Counted from the stretch's first letter, positions 9,277-19,586 are shown. The stretch: DNA of 64,000 bases from Pelodictyon luteolum DSM 273 (GCF_000012485.1 NC_007512.1:1945501-2009500); one strand, 5' to 3'. Numbers and translations are program-made. The notes: generated by a model not told the origin, from the sequence alone.

Positions 9277-10257
9277 ATGAAGAGAGCTGCATCCCCCGAT
9301 TCCCTCACCGAAAAAGGCCGCCGGATCCTCCTGCAGGAAGCCGAGGCCATCCTCCGTATGGCCGAACGCCTCGACGGCAGTTTTTCAAGTGCAGTGAGCC
9401 TTCTTGCAGGCTGCAAGGGCAAGATCATCATATCCGGTATGGGCAAATCGGGCATCATCGGCCAGAAAATGGCGGCCACCATGTCCTCGACCGGCTCGAC
9501 TGCAGTCTTCCTCCACCCGGCCGAAGCCGCCCACGGCGACCTTGGCATCGTCCAGAAACACGATGTTGTCATCGGCCTCTCCAAAAGCGGTACCACCGAG
9601 GAGCTCAACTTCATCATTCCACCGCTCCGCCAGATCGGAGTGAAAATCATCGCCATGACCGGAAGCCGCCGTTCTTTTCTCGGTGAGAACGCCGACATCA
9701 CGCTCGATACCGGCATCGGCACCGAAGCCTGTCCCTACGACCTTGCTCCGACAACTTCCACAACCGCCATGCTCGCCATGGGAGACGCTCTGGCCATTGC
9801 GCTCATGGAGGAGAAACAGTTCACACAACGTGACTTCGCCCTCAGCCACCCCAAAGGCGCACTCGGTCGGCGCCTGACCGTCCGTGTCGGCGACATCATG
9901 GCAAAGGGAGATGCGGTTCCGGTGGTTCACGAAAGCTCGTCCCTTTCGGACCTGATCCTTGAAATGACTTCAAAGCGCTACGGGGTCAGTGCCGTTGTCG
10001 ATAGCGATGGGCGCCTGAAAGGGATCTTCACCGACGGTGACCTCCGCCGCCTTGTCCAGAAAGGCGAAGAGTTCCTCTCACGGACTGCAGGCGATGTCAT
10101 GACGGCCGGCCCGAAAACCGCCGGGCCTGACATGCTCGCAAAAGAGTGCCTCGACATCCTCGAAACCTGGCGCATAACGCAGCTCATGGTCTGCGACGCC
10201 CTGAACCGCCCTATAGGCCTCATCCACCTGCATGACCTGTTGACACTCGGTCTCTGA
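9277..10257 (+). CDS. kdsD: KpsF/GutQ-family arabinose-5-phosphate isomerase
   Basis: Converts ribulose 5-phosphate to arabinose 5-phosphate, the first step to Kdo for the lipopolysaccharide inner core. A protein of 326 residues with an N-terminal SIS domain (about 35-180; SGMGKSG at 53-59, a PAEAAHGD loop with H86, and GLSKSGTTEE) and two CBS domains (about 200-326). Order and length are standard for KdsD. The ATG at 9277 is used; an in-frame ATG at 9202 would add a non-homologous Cys-rich leader. Three 15-bp repeats and a terminator follow. No other Kdo gene is adjacent. Confidence 0.93.
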   Translation: MKRAASPDSLTEKGRRILLQEAEAILRMAERLDGSFSSAVSLLAGCKGKIIISGMGKSGIIGQKMAATMSSTGSTAVFLHPAEAAHGDLGIVQKHDVVIGLSKSGTTEELNFIIPPLRQIGVKIIAMTGSRRSFLGENADITLDTGIGTEACPYDLAPTTSTTAMLAMGDALAIALMEEKQFTQRDFALSHPKGALGRRLTVRVGDIMAKGDAVPVVHESSSLSDLILEMTSKRYGVSAVVDSDGRLKGIFTDGDLRRLVQKGEEFLSRTAGDVMTAGPKTAGPDMLAKECLDILETWRITQLMVCDALNRPIGLIHLHDLLTLGL

Positions 10258-10270
10258 GCCGCCACCCGGG

Positions 10271-10315
10271 AAGCAGTACCCCGGCAAGCAGCACCCGATA
10301 AAGCAACACCCATAA
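10271..10315 (+). repeat. three tandem 15-bp repeats after kdsD
   Basis: Units are AAGCAGTACCCCGGC, AAGCAGCACCCGATA and AAGCAACACCCATAA. They lie between the kdsD stop and the terminator. The kdsD frame stays open through them (21 codons) until a TGA at 10321. Confidence 0.6.
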
Positions 10316-10317
10316 AG

Positions 10318-10350
10318 CACTGAACCCCCGCCAAAGGCAGGGGTTCAGTG
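10318..10350. terminator. bidirectional intrinsic terminator between kdsD and sucD
   Basis: Perfect 11-bp stem CACTGAACCCC/GGGGTTCAGTG with an 11-base loop between two convergent genes. The T-tract is weak on both sides. Confidence 0.7.
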
Positions 10351-10386
10351 TTATAGTACCCGGCATGAGCGGGAAAAGAGCAACGC

Positions 10387-11286
<900 letters not shown>

Positions 11287-11298
11287 AATATCGATGAT

Positions 11299-12756
11299 TT
11301 AATGGTTGCTGGGAGCTGGTATGCGTGAGGAGTCCGGCCGCTGCATGTGGCGGGCGATGCCGAGCATTTTCCCCTCCTCGAAGAAATTGCAGATAAGGTG
11401 GATGCCCACCGGAAGGCCGAGGCTGTCATAGCCCACGGGAACACTGAGGGCCGGCATGCCGACGATGCTGGCAGGCACCGTGAACACATCGGCCAGGTAC
11501 ATTTCAAGAGGGTCTGCCGTCTTGTCGCCGATGCCGAACGGAGGAAAGGGTGAAGTGGGGCCGGCGATGACGTCAACCCCCTTGAGCGCCTCGCGGTAGC
11601 GGTCCTGGAAGAGACGGCGGACCTGCTGGGCCTTCTTGTAGTAGGTATCGTAGTAGCCTGCAGAGAGCACGTAGGTACCGAGCATGATGCGACGCTTCAC
11701 TTCAGCCCCGAACCCTTCGGTCCTCGACTTCACGTACATCGAGGAGAGGTCATCGGCCGCTTCCGAACGGTACCCGTACCGGGCACCGTCGAAGCGGGCA
11801 AGGTTGGATGATGCCTCAGCCGTGACGAGGATGTAGTAGGCCGCGATTGCATAATCGCTCTGCGGAAGGGTGAGGTTGACAAGCTCGGCACCCTGCAGAC
11901 GCAGCTCCTCAAGCTTGGCTCGTACGACACTGGCAACATCGGGGTTCAGGCTCTCGTTGAAAAACTCTTCGGGAACGCCGATCCGGAGCCCTTTGAGACT
12001 GACGTCCGTCATTTCGGCTGCGTATGCTGGAACCGGATGCGCGGAGGATGTCGCATCCTTGCCATCGACTCCTGCCATCACCTCAAGCACGAGCGCGGCA
12101 TCATCGCAGTTCAGGGCAAGCACGCCGATCTGGTCGAACGAGGAAGCGAATGCCACGAGACCGTAGCGGGAGATCCTTCCGTAGGTAGGCTTCAGTCCTA
12201 CGATATCGCAGAACCCTGCCGGCTGGCGGACTGAACCACCCGTGTCGGATCCAAGGGCCACCATGGCGAGGCCTGCTGCCACGGCAGCTGCCGATCCGCC
12301 GGAACTGCCACCCGGCACCCGTTGGTTATCGAACGGGTTCGGCACAGGACCGAACGCCGAGTTTTCGTTCGAGCTGCCCATGGCGAACTCGTCCATATTG
12401 GTCTTGCCGAGAAAGATGGCATCCTCGGCTTCAAGGCGGAGCACGGCTGTGGCGTCATAGACGCTCGTGTATCCCTCAAGCATTTTCGAAGCGCAGGTAA
12501 GCGGGGCCCCCTTCATCGAGATGTTGTCCTTGATGGCCATCGGCATGCCGAACAGCCGGCCGGGAGTCCCGCCTCCAGCGAGCTTCAAGTCGAGTGAACG
12601 GGCCCGCTGCAGAGCCTCATTCTCGAACACCGTTATGTATATGTTGTCGCCCTCGTGGCTTCGTATGCGGTCGAGGTAGTGGCGGGCCACCGCTTCACAC
12701 GTCACCGCATGCGACAGCAGTCTGGAGCGCAGATCTTCGTAACTACTGAATTGCAC
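11299..12756 (-). CDS. gatA: Asp-tRNA(Asn)/Glu-tRNA(Gln) amidotransferase subunit A
   Basis: Glutaminase subunit of GatCAB, which amidates mischarged Glu-tRNA(Gln) and/or Asp-tRNA(Asn). The 485-residue length matches the family. The amidase-signature triad is complete: Lys76 in MAIKDNIS, Ser151 in the [14 protein letters not shown] loop and Ser175 in [10 protein letters not shown]. gatB and gatC are not adjacent; the downstream neighbour is sucD. A sigma70-like promoter is visible upstream at 12864-12892. Confidence 0.97.
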   Translation of the reverse strand: MQFSSYEDLRSRLLSHAVTCEAVARHYLDRIRSHEGDNIYITVFENEALQRARSLDLKLAGGGTPGRLFGMPMAIKDNISMKGAPLTCASKMLEGYTSVYDATAVLRLEAEDAIFLGKTNMDEFAMGSSNENSAFGPVPNPFDNQRVPGGSSGGSAAAVAAGLAMVALGSDTGGSVRQPAGFCDIVGLKPTYGRISRYGLVAFASSFDQIGVLALNCDDAALVLEVMAGVDGKDATSSAHPVPAYAAEMTDVSLKGLRIGVPEEFFNESLNPDVASVVRAKLEELRLQGAELVNLTLPQSDYAIAAYYILVTAEASSNLARFDGARYGYRSEAADDLSSMYVKSRTEGFGAEVKRRIMLGTYVLSAGYYDTYYKKAQQVRRLFQDRYREALKGVDVIAGPTSPFPPFGIGDKTADPLEMYLADVFTVPASIVGMPALSVPVGYDSLGLPVGIHLICNFFEEGKMLGIARHMQRPDSSRIPAPSNH

Positions 12757-12863
12757 GGTTCTAATGAATGGTTATAATGGACGGCCCGGGACAGCGGAGC
12801 CTTGACATCCGGCCCCGAAAACCCTTTGAAATTGCAGGGGGCCCGATTGACTGTAAGGTTTGT

Positions 12864-12892
12864 ATAATAACAAATAGATCCATATTATTCAA
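12864..12892 (-). promoter_or_regulatory. candidate sigma70 promoter of gatA-sucD
   Basis: On the minus strand TTGAAT (12892-12887), a 17-base spacer, then TATTAT (12869-12864). The predicted transcript start near 12857 gives a leader of about 100 bases to the gatA ATG. It shares its AT-rich core with TATAAT on the plus strand at 12863-12868, which could serve uppS-bamA but lacks a well-placed -35 box. Confidence 0.45.
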
Positions 12893-12982
12893 TTTGAACC
12901 GTTTTGAAGAGCTATTCGTGATCCCGCTGCATTACGCCAGAGAATACGCACCGGAACCATAGACACCGAGCAGAGAAAGAAC

Positions 12983-13858
12983 ATGGCCCTGATAAAAAAA
13001 CTGGACCCGTCGGCCACGAAAAAGGCCCACTGGTTTTCCGGGGAGATTGCAACCGCAGACGACAGGGCACAGGCGGAGCTTAAGGCAACGTGTGAGCTCC
13101 CATCCCACATCGCCATCATCATGGACGGTAACGGCCGCTGGGCACGTCTGAAGGGCAAAACACGCATCGAGGGGCATGCCGCCGGAGTCAGCTCGGTCCG
13201 TGATGTGGTGGAGGCATCTATCCAGCTCGGCGTTCCCTACCTCACCCTCTTCACCTTTTCCACCGAAAACTGGAAACGCCCCGAAAAAGAGGTTTCCGCC
13301 CTGATGCAGCTGATCGTGCGCATCCTCGCCCGTGAAACCCGCGCGCTGCACGACAACAACGTTCGGCTGAACGTCATCGGCAACACGGCCCTCCTGCCGG
13401 ATAAAGTCCGCACGGTGCTGGAAAACACCATAGAGATCACCAAAAACAACAGCCGCCTCGTCCTCAACATCGCACTCAGCTACAGCGGCAAATGGGATGT
13501 CACCCAGGCCTGCGCCTCCATCGCCCGCGATGTGAAGGCCGGGCTGCTCGATCCTCCTGCCGTCACCGAACAGCTGATCGAATCACGACTTTCCACAGCA
13601 TCCATGCCGGACCCGGAGCTCATCATCCGCACCAGCGGGGAGTTCCGCATCAGCAACTTCATGATCTGGCAGAGCGCGTATTCGGAAATCTATTTCACCA
13701 ACACCTACTGGCCCGATTTCCGCCGGGCCCAACTCTACGAGGCCATCCGGGACTATCAGGGCAGGGAACGCCGTTTCGGCCAGACCAGCGACCAGGTCCA
13801 GAACACCGGTGCACATCATACAGAAGCATTAACCCGTCTGAAAGAAAACGCTCGATGA
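12983..13858 (+). CDS. uppS: isoprenyl transferase (undecaprenyl diphosphate synthase)
   Basis: cis-Prenyltransferase that elongates FPP with IPP to make the undecaprenyl carrier used for peptidoglycan and LPS. A protein of 291 residues. The diphosphate-binding motif IIMDGNGRWA has the catalytic Asp48, followed by GHAAG, FTFSTENWKRP and, near the C terminus, PDPELIIRTSGEFRISNF. About 35 extra N-terminal residues precede the usual start of the domain. Its stop overlaps the bamA start (ATGA), so the two are translationally coupled; uppS-bamA adjacency is common in Gram-negative bacteria. Confidence 0.96.
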   Translation: MALIKKLDPSATKKAHWFSGEIATADDRAQAELKATCELPSHIAIIMDGNGRWARLKGKTRIEGHAAGVSSVRDVVEASIQLGVPYLTLFTFSTENWKRPEKEVSALMQLIVRILARETRALHDNNVRLNVIGNTALLPDKVRTVLENTIEITKNNSRLVLNIALSYSGKWDVTQACASIARDVKAGLLDPPAVTEQLIESRLSTASMPDPELIIRTSGEFRISNFMIWQSAYSEIYFTNTYWPDFRRAQLYEAIRDYQGRERRFGQTSDQVQNTGAHHTEALTRLKENAR

Positions 13859-16317
13859 ACATTCCACAGAAACCCGCATTTATCCTCCTCCTTGCCGCAC
13901 TCCTTCTTTCCCCTTCGGGGAACATAGGGGCCGCGACTGTCCAGAAAACGGCAGCCGCACCACAGCATGAGCTCTACACCCTCGGCACCATCTCATTCAG
14001 CGGCCTCCAGTCGATCAAGGAGGAAGACATAAAGGGAAGCATGCCATTGAAGGAAGGCCAGCGGATCGCCATCCCCGGCCCCGAGATCTCCACTGCGATG
14101 CAGTATCTCTGGAACCTCGGCTACTTCAGCGACATCAGAATCGAGCAGAACGACCTCGGAGGCCGGAGGATCGCCCTGAAGTTCGTTGTCGGAGAGCTTC
14201 CGGTGCTGGAGGGAGTTGCGTTCAGGGGAAACAAGAAGATCAAGACTGAAGAGCTTGAAAAAACCGCAGCCCTCCCGGTAGGTAAAACCGTAACCGAGCA
14301 GGAACTGGTCACCGCAGCAAACAAAATCGAGAAAATCTACGCCGGCAAGGGGTACCTGGCGGCCGGCGCCGAGTTCAAGCTGCAGCGCTCAGAAAAGAAG
14401 AACCATGTCAACGCCCTCTTCACCATCACCGAAGGGCGGAAGGTGTCGATCGAGAAAATCACATTCCACGGCAACAAGGCCTTCGACCAGGGCAAACTCC
14501 GCAGTGTCTTCAAAGAGACCCACCAGAACTCCTGGTGGCGGAAGTTATTCGGCAGCCCGAAACTCGACCGCGACAAGCTGCAGGAGGACCAGGACCTCCT
14601 CGTGGAGTTCTACCGCAACAACGGCTACCGCGATGCACGCGTCCTGCGCCACGATGTGGCCTACACGAAAAACAACAAGGGGCTGCTGCTTGACATCTAC
14701 ATCCTTGAAGGGCCAAAGTACGTCATCCGCAACATCACCTGGACCGGCAACTCGAAGGATTTCGCAACCACTCAAATCCTCAACACCACCTTCGCCATCA
14801 AGAAAGGTGACGTATACAACGCAAAGCGGATACAGGAGCGGCTCAACTACTCTGAGGACAATACCGACGTCAGCTCACTCTACCTTGACCGCGGCTATCT
14901 TTCCTTCCGTGCCAAACTCCAGGAGCAGGTGGTTCGTCCCGACTCCATCGACATCCTCATCAACATTGAAGAAGGCGGCCAGTTCCAGCTGAGCAGCATC
15001 AACATAAAGGGCAACACGAAAACCAAGGACCATGTCATCCGCCGTGAGCTCCACACGGTACCCGGCGACATGTTCAGCCGCAAAAATGTTGTGCGCAGCA
15101 TCCGTGAGCTCAATATGCTCAACTACTTCAATCCGGAAACCCTGACCCCGGACATCGACCCGAATCCGGAAAACAACACCGTGGACCTTACCTACAATGT
15201 CGAGGAGAAGCAGACCGACACGTTCAACGCCTCGGTCGGTTACAGCGATGCCGGATTCACCGGAGCACTCGGCGTGACCTTCAACAACTTCTCACTTGAA
15301 GACATCTTCAATGCCGAGGCTTACAAGCCCATCCCGCACGGCGACGGACAGAAACTCGGCTTCCAGTGGCAGTTCGGAAGCGACGAATACCGGACCATCT
15401 CGCTGAACTTCACCGAGCCATGGGCATTCGACACCCCGACCTCCGTCGGCTTTTCGGCCTTCACCAGCCACCGCTCCTACGACTACACGACCAACGACGT
15501 ATATGATCCGCAACCCATTGACCAGTACGGCACAACCTTGTCGATCGGTAAGCGCCTGACATGGCCCGACGACTACTTCTCCATCAACTGGCGGCTCAAG
15601 TACCTCCACAGTGAAGGAAGCTTCCTCTCCTTCATTGATGACACTGCCCCTGAACAGGCCGACGAGTTCTCCATCACGCAGACCATCACGCGCAACAGCA
15701 TCGACAACCCGATCTACCCAAGACACGGCAGCAAAAGCTCGATATCGGCCCAGCTGGCCGGCGGAGTCCTGCCCGGCACCGTCGACTTCTACAAGTTCAC
15801 CGGCAGCACCAGCTGGTACGTACCGCTCGACAGGAAGTTCGTCCTGAACCTCTCGACCCAGCATGGCTACCTCTCGACTTTCGACGACAAGGACTACATC
15901 CCCTATACCGAGTACTTCTATATGGGCGGCAGCGGCATGTCATCACTCCCGACCGTGGCCCTGCGCGGCTATGACGACCGCAGCATCGGCACGCAGTTCG
16001 GAACAGACACAACCTCCGATCTGTACGGAGGAAAAATCTATTCGAAGTTCACCTCCGAAATCCGCTATCCGCTGACCCTCTCCTCTTCGGCCAGCGTCTA
16101 TGCTCTGGTCTTTGCCGAGGCCGGCAACCTCTGGATGAGCGCTTCGGACGTGGATCTGTCCAAACTGAAAAAGTCCGCAGGCATCGGCATGCGGCTCTAC
16201 CTGCCCATCATCGGCCAGGTCGGACTTGACTACGGCTACGGGTTCGACGCACCCCGCCCGGGCGAGGATAAACAGGGGTGGAACTTCCTCTTCAGTTTCG
16301 GCACCGGCATGGAATAA
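13855..16317 (+). CDS. bamA: outer membrane protein assembly factor BamA
   Basis: Core of the machinery that folds beta-barrels into the outer membrane (Omp85 family). A protein of 820 residues: signal peptide (MNIPQKPAFILLLAALLL..., cut probably near AATVQ), about five POTRA domains (residues 40-420) and a C-terminal barrel of about 400 residues. The barrel has the family VRGF-equivalent loop as ALRGYDDRSIG. The ATG at 13855 overlaps the uppS stop; a longer frame upstream is only uppS in another frame. Oddity: the chain ends FSFGTGME, without the terminal aromatic residue usual for outer-membrane barrels. Confidence 0.96.
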   Translation: MNIPQKPAFILLLAALLLSPSGNIGAATVQKTAAAPQHELYTLGTISFSGLQSIKEEDIKGSMPLKEGQRIAIPGPEISTAMQYLWNLGYFSDIRIEQNDLGGRRIALKFVVGELPVLEGVAFRGNKKIKTEELEKTAALPVGKTVTEQELVTAANKIEKIYAGKGYLAAGAEFKLQRSEKKNHVNALFTITEGRKVSIEKITFHGNKAFDQGKLRSVFKETHQNSWWRKLFGSPKLDRDKLQEDQDLLVEFYRNNGYRDARVLRHDVAYTKNNKGLLLDIYILEGPKYVIRNITWTGNSKDFATTQILNTTFAIKKGDVYNAKRIQERLNYSEDNTDVSSLYLDRGYLSFRAKLQEQVVRPDSIDILINIEEGGQFQLSSINIKGNTKTKDHVIRRELHTVPGDMFSRKNVVRSIRELNMLNYFNPETLTPDIDPNPENNTVDLTYNVEEKQTDTFNASVGYSDAGFTGALGVTFNNFSLEDIFNAEAYKPIPHGDGQKLGFQWQFGSDEYRTISLNFTEPWAFDTPTSVGFSAFTSHRSYDYTTNDVYDPQPIDQYGTTLSIGKRLTWPDDYFSINWRLKYLHSEGSFLSFIDDTAPEQADEFSITQTITRNSIDNPIYPRHGSKSSISAQLAGGVLPGTVDFYKFTGSTSWYVPLDRKFVLNLSTQHGYLSTFDDKDYIPYTEYFYMGGSGMSSLPTVALRGYDDRSIGTQFGTDTTSDLYGGKIYSKFTSEIRYPLTLSSSASVYALVFAEAGNLWMSASDVDLSKLKKSAGIGMRLYLPIIGQVGLDYGYGFDAPRPGEDKQGWNFLFSFGTGME

Positions 16318-16338
16318 CTGCTGACAAATCAGCGGCAA

Positions 16339-16372
16339 TAAAAAAGCCGGCCTCAACAGGCCGGTTTTTTTA
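16339..16372 (+). terminator. intrinsic terminator of uppS-bamA
   Basis: Stem CCGGCCT/AGGCCGG with a CAAC loop, followed by a run of seven T and preceded by A-residues. It lies about 20 bases after the bamA stop. Confidence 0.9.
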
Positions 16373-16384
16373 TTGTCTATTCTG

Positions 16385-16413
16385 TTGCCGAACTCTACGA
16401 AAACATATACATT
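16385..16413 (+). promoter_or_regulatory. candidate sigma70 promoter of outer-membrane protein gene
   Basis: TTGCCG (16385-16390), 17-base spacer, TACATT (16408-16413) in an AT-rich stretch directly after the bamA terminator. It predicts a leader of about 75 bases before the ATG at 16495. Confidence 0.45.
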
Positions 16414-16494
16414 ATATATATGAAGGTACCCCCAAAGCAGTAAGATGTATATCAGAAGAACGATCAAAATGACAACCACTAAATGATTACTGCC

Positions 16495-17067
16495 ATGAAA
16501 AAGCAACTTGCACTTCTCTTCACAGGATTGGCTCTGGCTGGATTTACAGCCCAACCAGCTGTCGCTGCTGACATGTATGGCAGCCTACACGGAGGCATCT
16601 CATGGATGGATGACATGGACAATGCGCCCAATCTGGGAGACGATATTGAAATGAATGGCGCCTACATGGTACTCGGAGCCATCGGCTGCGATTACGGCAA
16701 CTACCGTGTTGAGGCTGAAGCCGGCTATCAGGAGAGCGAGGTAGACGGCTACAACGCCGTTGCTTCAAGCGGCGACGTGAAGATCTTTTCGCTTCTGGCC
16801 AACGGCTACTATGACATCGATGCCGGCGGCTTCGAGCCCTATCTGACGGCAGGCGTCGGCGTTGCCAATGTCAACTTCAACAATGTAGCCGCCACCGACC
16901 CCAATGAAACCACACTTGCCTACCAGATTGGTGCAGGTCTGGCCATACCGGTTGCTGATGGTGTCATGCTCGACGCACGCTACCGCTACTTCTCCACTCT
17001 GGAATTCCTGGACAATACGCAGGCGGGAAGCCACAGCGCGCTATTGGGATTCAGGGTCGGATTCTGA
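16495..17067 (+). CDS. outer-membrane beta-barrel (OmpA-like/porin family) protein
   Basis: A protein of 190 residues. It has a clear signal peptide (MKKQLALLFTGLALAGFTAQPAVAA, cleavage likely after AVAA), then alternating strands rich in G, Y and A, ending LLGFRVGF with a terminal Phe typical of an eight-stranded outer-membrane barrel. Motifs such as YEVEAGYQESEVDGYN-like stretches and VMLDARYRYF fit the OmpW/OmpA-like outer_membrane beta-barrel family. The codon at 16483 is an alternative start only 12 bases earlier. A monocistronic unit bounded by a promoter and a strong terminator. Confidence 0.85.
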   Translation: MKKQLALLFTGLALAGFTAQPAVAADMYGSLHGGISWMDDMDNAPNLGDDIEMNGAYMVLGAIGCDYGNYRVEAEAGYQESEVDGYNAVASSGDVKIFSLLANGYYDIDAGGFEPYLTAGVGVANVNFNNVAATDPNETTLAYQIGAGLAIPVADGVMLDARYRYFSTLEFLDNTQAGSHSALLGFRVGF

Positions 17068-17112
17068 AGGGTTGAACCTCAGCGGACAAACGCTGTAGGG
17101 GTGTAAACGACG

Positions 17113-17150
17113 GAGGGGGTGTCGCGGCTTTGCCGCGACACCCCCTCTTT
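17113..17150 (+). terminator. strong intrinsic terminator after outer-membrane protein gene
   Basis: Perfect 16-bp stem (GAGGGGGTGTCGCGGC and its complement) with a TTT loop, followed by TTTTC. On the minus strand it can also end the 17175 transcript. Confidence 0.93.
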
Positions 17151-17174
17151 TCATTTCTTAAGACCGAAGCGATC

Positions 17175-17780
17175 TCAAGAGCTGCTCTTCAGCCGTGAGA
17201 TCTCATCGCGCAACCGGGCGGCCTCTTCGTAGTTCTCGCTCTTCACGGCCTCCCCGAGCGCAGCCTGCAGCTCATCAAGGCGGGCACCGGGACCGGGGGT
17301 GAGGAATTCCGCCTGCTCCGGCTCGATGGCTTCTTCAGCCGCGATTTCCGACAACTCGTCCTCATCTTTCTGTTCCTCCCTGATGCCTGCTTCAGCCATG
17401 ATTTCCTCGCTTACATACACAGGTGCGCCGAAGCGCACCGCAATGGCGATGGCATCGCTCGGCCGGGCATCGATTTCCTGTATCTCGCCGTTCACCTCAC
17501 ACACCACCTTCGCATAAAAGGTCTCGTTGTGCAGCTCGTCGATGAAGATTTCGTTCACATGGAGATTGAAAGCGTCTGCGATGTTCTTGAAGAGGTCGTG
17601 GGTGAATGGACGGGGGGGCTTGATGTTCTCAAGCTTCAAGGCAATGGCCTGAGCTTCGAACCCCCCGATGATGATCGGAAGGCGACGGTTCCCTTCAAGT
17701 TCATATAGAATGAGGGCATAAGCTCCGTTCGTATGGGGGCTGGTCGACAGCCCCAGTATGTCTACCTGTACTTTCTCCAT
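17175..17780 (-). CDS. bifunctional nuclease (BFN/DUF151) family protein with UVR motif
   Basis: A protein of 201 residues. The DUF151/BFN domain covers about residues 1-135, with the family stretches LPIIIGGFEAQAIA and RPSDAIAIAVRFGAPVYV. The C-terminal 35 residues form a UvrB/UvrC-type motif (LQAALGEAVKSENYEEAARL). Plant and bacterial BFN proteins have DNase/RNase activity; the role in this group is not established. It stands 56 bases downstream of etfA on the same strand. Confidence 0.88.
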   Translation of the reverse strand: MEKVQVDILGLSTSPHTNGAYALILYELEGNRRLPIIIGGFEAQAIALKLENIKPPRPFTHDLFKNIADAFNLHVNEIFIDELHNETFYAKVVCEVNGEIQEIDARPSDAIAIAVRFGAPVYVSEEIMAEAGIREEQKDEDELSEIAAEEAIEPEQAEFLTPGPGARLDELQAALGEAVKSENYEEAARLRDEISRLKSSS

Positions 17781-17836
17781 GGTATCGGTCTCTGGGGGAA
17801 TTTACTTTCCGAATATCAACAACAATGTACTGCTAA

Positions 17837-18799
17837 TCATTTCAATTCCTGCAACTCCCTCACTGCAAGAGTGAAGGCGGGAAGGGCTGTGTGAAGATCG
17901 GCGATGAGGCCGTAATCGGCTGCACCGAAAATCGGCGCATGGGGGTCGCTGTTTATGGCGACGATCGTTCCGGCACGCCCTATGCCGGCAAGGTGCTGGA
18001 CCGCCCCGGAAATTCCGCAGGCGATGTAGAGGGCAGGGGCGACGGACTTGCCGGTCTGGCCGATCTGCTCAGAATGGGGCCGCCACCCTTCGTCGACCGC
18101 CGAACGGCTGGCCCCGACCGCGCCACCGAGCAGGAGAGCAAGCCCTTCAAGCATCCGGAACCCTTCCGCGCCTCCCACTCCCCTGCCGCCGGCAACAATG
18201 ATTCCAGCTTCCGAGACGTCCGGCATGCCGCTCTGGAGCACCACCTCGCGGACCAGTGCTGAGAGCCCCGTGGACTTTGTGACCGGGAGGGGAATCACCC
18301 GGAGCGAGCCTCCTCCAGCCGGTGTCGGGCGTTCCGGCGGGGGGCTGAGGGTGAGGATGCGGAGCGGAGCGGAGGATGTGAACTCCCCTATCGCCGCACC
18401 CGAATAAAGTGGTCGCATGGAGGGCCCGCCCGGAGCAGGGAGCCCGGAGCATCCCTGGAGCAGTGAAGCATGGAGGCGAACGGATAGCAGCGGGGCAAGG
18501 TCGTGCGCAAGTGCGGTGTCGGCGAACAAAAGCTCAACGGCACCCTCCAGAGCGAGAACCTCCTGTATGAGGGCAGCGTAGCTGTACTGATTATAGAGCG
18601 CAAGGGAGGGGTCGGATGCGTGGTACAGCGTCCCCTCCACAGGCGGAAGGCCGGCGGTCTCGACCGGTCCCGGAAGCACTGCTGCTACAGGGCCGGAACC
18701 CGAAGCGCGGGCCCGCTCGGCAGCAAGGAGCAGAAGGTCGAGGGATGCCTTTTTCAGCTGCCCCTCGCGCTGTTCAAGAAATACAAGCACCTTTCCCAT
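17837..18799 (-). CDS. etfA: electron transfer flavoprotein alpha subunit
   Basis: FAD-binding subunit of ETF, carrying electrons between dehydrogenases and the quinone pool or ferredoxin. A protein of 320 residues. The C-terminal FAD domain has GAVGASRSAVDEGW, QIGQTGKSVAP, the LYIACGISGAVQH signature and AINSDPHAPIFGAADYGL. The N-terminal half is more divergent than usual. The ATG shares one base with the etfB stop (TGATG), so the pair is coupled. No ETF-quinone oxidoreductase or acyl-CoA dehydrogenase gene is in the window. Confidence 0.93.
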   Translation of the reverse strand: MGKVLVFLEQREGQLKKASLDLLLLAAERARASGSGPVAAVLPGPVETAGLPPVEGTLYHASDPSLALYNQYSYAALIQEVLALEGAVELLFADTALAHDLAPLLSVRLHASLLQGCSGLPAPGGPSMRPLYSGAAIGEFTSSAPLRILTLSPPPERPTPAGGGSLRVIPLPVTKSTGLSALVREVVLQSGMPDVSEAGIIVAGGRGVGGAEGFRMLEGLALLLGGAVGASRSAVDEGWRPHSEQIGQTGKSVAPALYIACGISGAVQHLAGIGRAGTIVAINSDPHAPIFGAADYGLIADLHTALPAFTLAVRELQELK

Positions 18800-19548
18800 C
18801 AGAAGAGGCCCTCATGAGTGTTGAGCCGCCGGACAAGTTCATCCACCCCGTCAAGCATATGGCAGGGCTTTCTCTTCACAGCAGGCCGGATTGCAGAAAG
18901 AGCAGCCCTCGGAGCGTGCGTCTCTGTTTGCGGCAGGATATCCACCGGTTTCTTGCGGGCTTCCATGACCCCTTTCATGCTGGTTTTACGCGGGATATTC
19001 AACCCCTTCTCAGTGCTGAACAGAACCGGCATCCCGACACTCATGTGCTCCGCTCCGCCTTCGATCTCGCGCACCAGAAGAAACGACCCGTCCGGGGCGA
19101 CATCAAGCGACACAACTGCGGAGACCGACGGCATACCGAGAAGCGCGGCAAGCATGCCCGGCACCTCACCGCTCCCGAAATCGGTCGACCGACGACCGCA
19201 GAAAACCATATCCGGCATACTGTCCCCGTACACTTCAGCGAACGCATCCCTGAGCGCAGAGGCCGTCTGCCAGGGATCGGGAGTTGCGGGACCCTCAACA
19301 ATCACCAGCCGGTCAGCACCCATGGCAAGAGATTTCCGGAGCAGCTCCTTTTTCTCGGGGGAAGCAACACTGAACACCCGCACCACTCCGCCACCCGGAC
19401 CCTCACGCATCCTGAGCGCCTCCTCGAGGGCATATTCGTCATACGGGTTCATGACCTCGCTTACCCTCGTCATGTCGAGCCGGCCGTCCTGAAAACCTAT
19501 GACGGAAGCAGTGTCGGGAACGAGGCAGACGCAGACGGCAATTTCCAT
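18799..19548 (-). CDS. etfB: electron transfer flavoprotein beta subunit
   Basis: Partner of EtfA, binding AMP or FAD. A protein of 249 residues starting MEIAVCVCLVPDT; an in-frame ATG four codons earlier is possible. Family features are NPYDEYALEEALRM near residues 36-50, the nucleotide loop DRLVIVEGPATPDPWQTASAL, and DFGSGEVPGMLAALLG. It follows the two tRNA genes on the same strand but is separated from them by a terminator. Confidence 0.92.
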   Translation of the reverse strand: MEIAVCVCLVPDTASVIGFQDGRLDMTRVSEVMNPYDEYALEEALRMREGPGGGVVRVFSVASPEKKELLRKSLAMGADRLVIVEGPATPDPWQTASALRDAFAEVYGDSMPDMVFCGRRSTDFGSGEVPGMLAALLGMPSVSAVVSLDVAPDGSFLLVREIEGGAEHMSVGMPVLFSTEKGLNIPRKTSMKGVMEARKKPVDILPQTETHAPRAALSAIRPAVKRKPCHMLDGVDELVRRLNTHEGLF

Positions 19549-19586
19549 AGTGCACCACACTCTATCGGTTCAGAAAAGCATATCAA

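Noticed and set aside
13492-13854. 121-codon upstream extension of bamA
   Set aside because: It is uppS read in another frame; the signal peptide and ATGA overlap place the bamA start at 13855.
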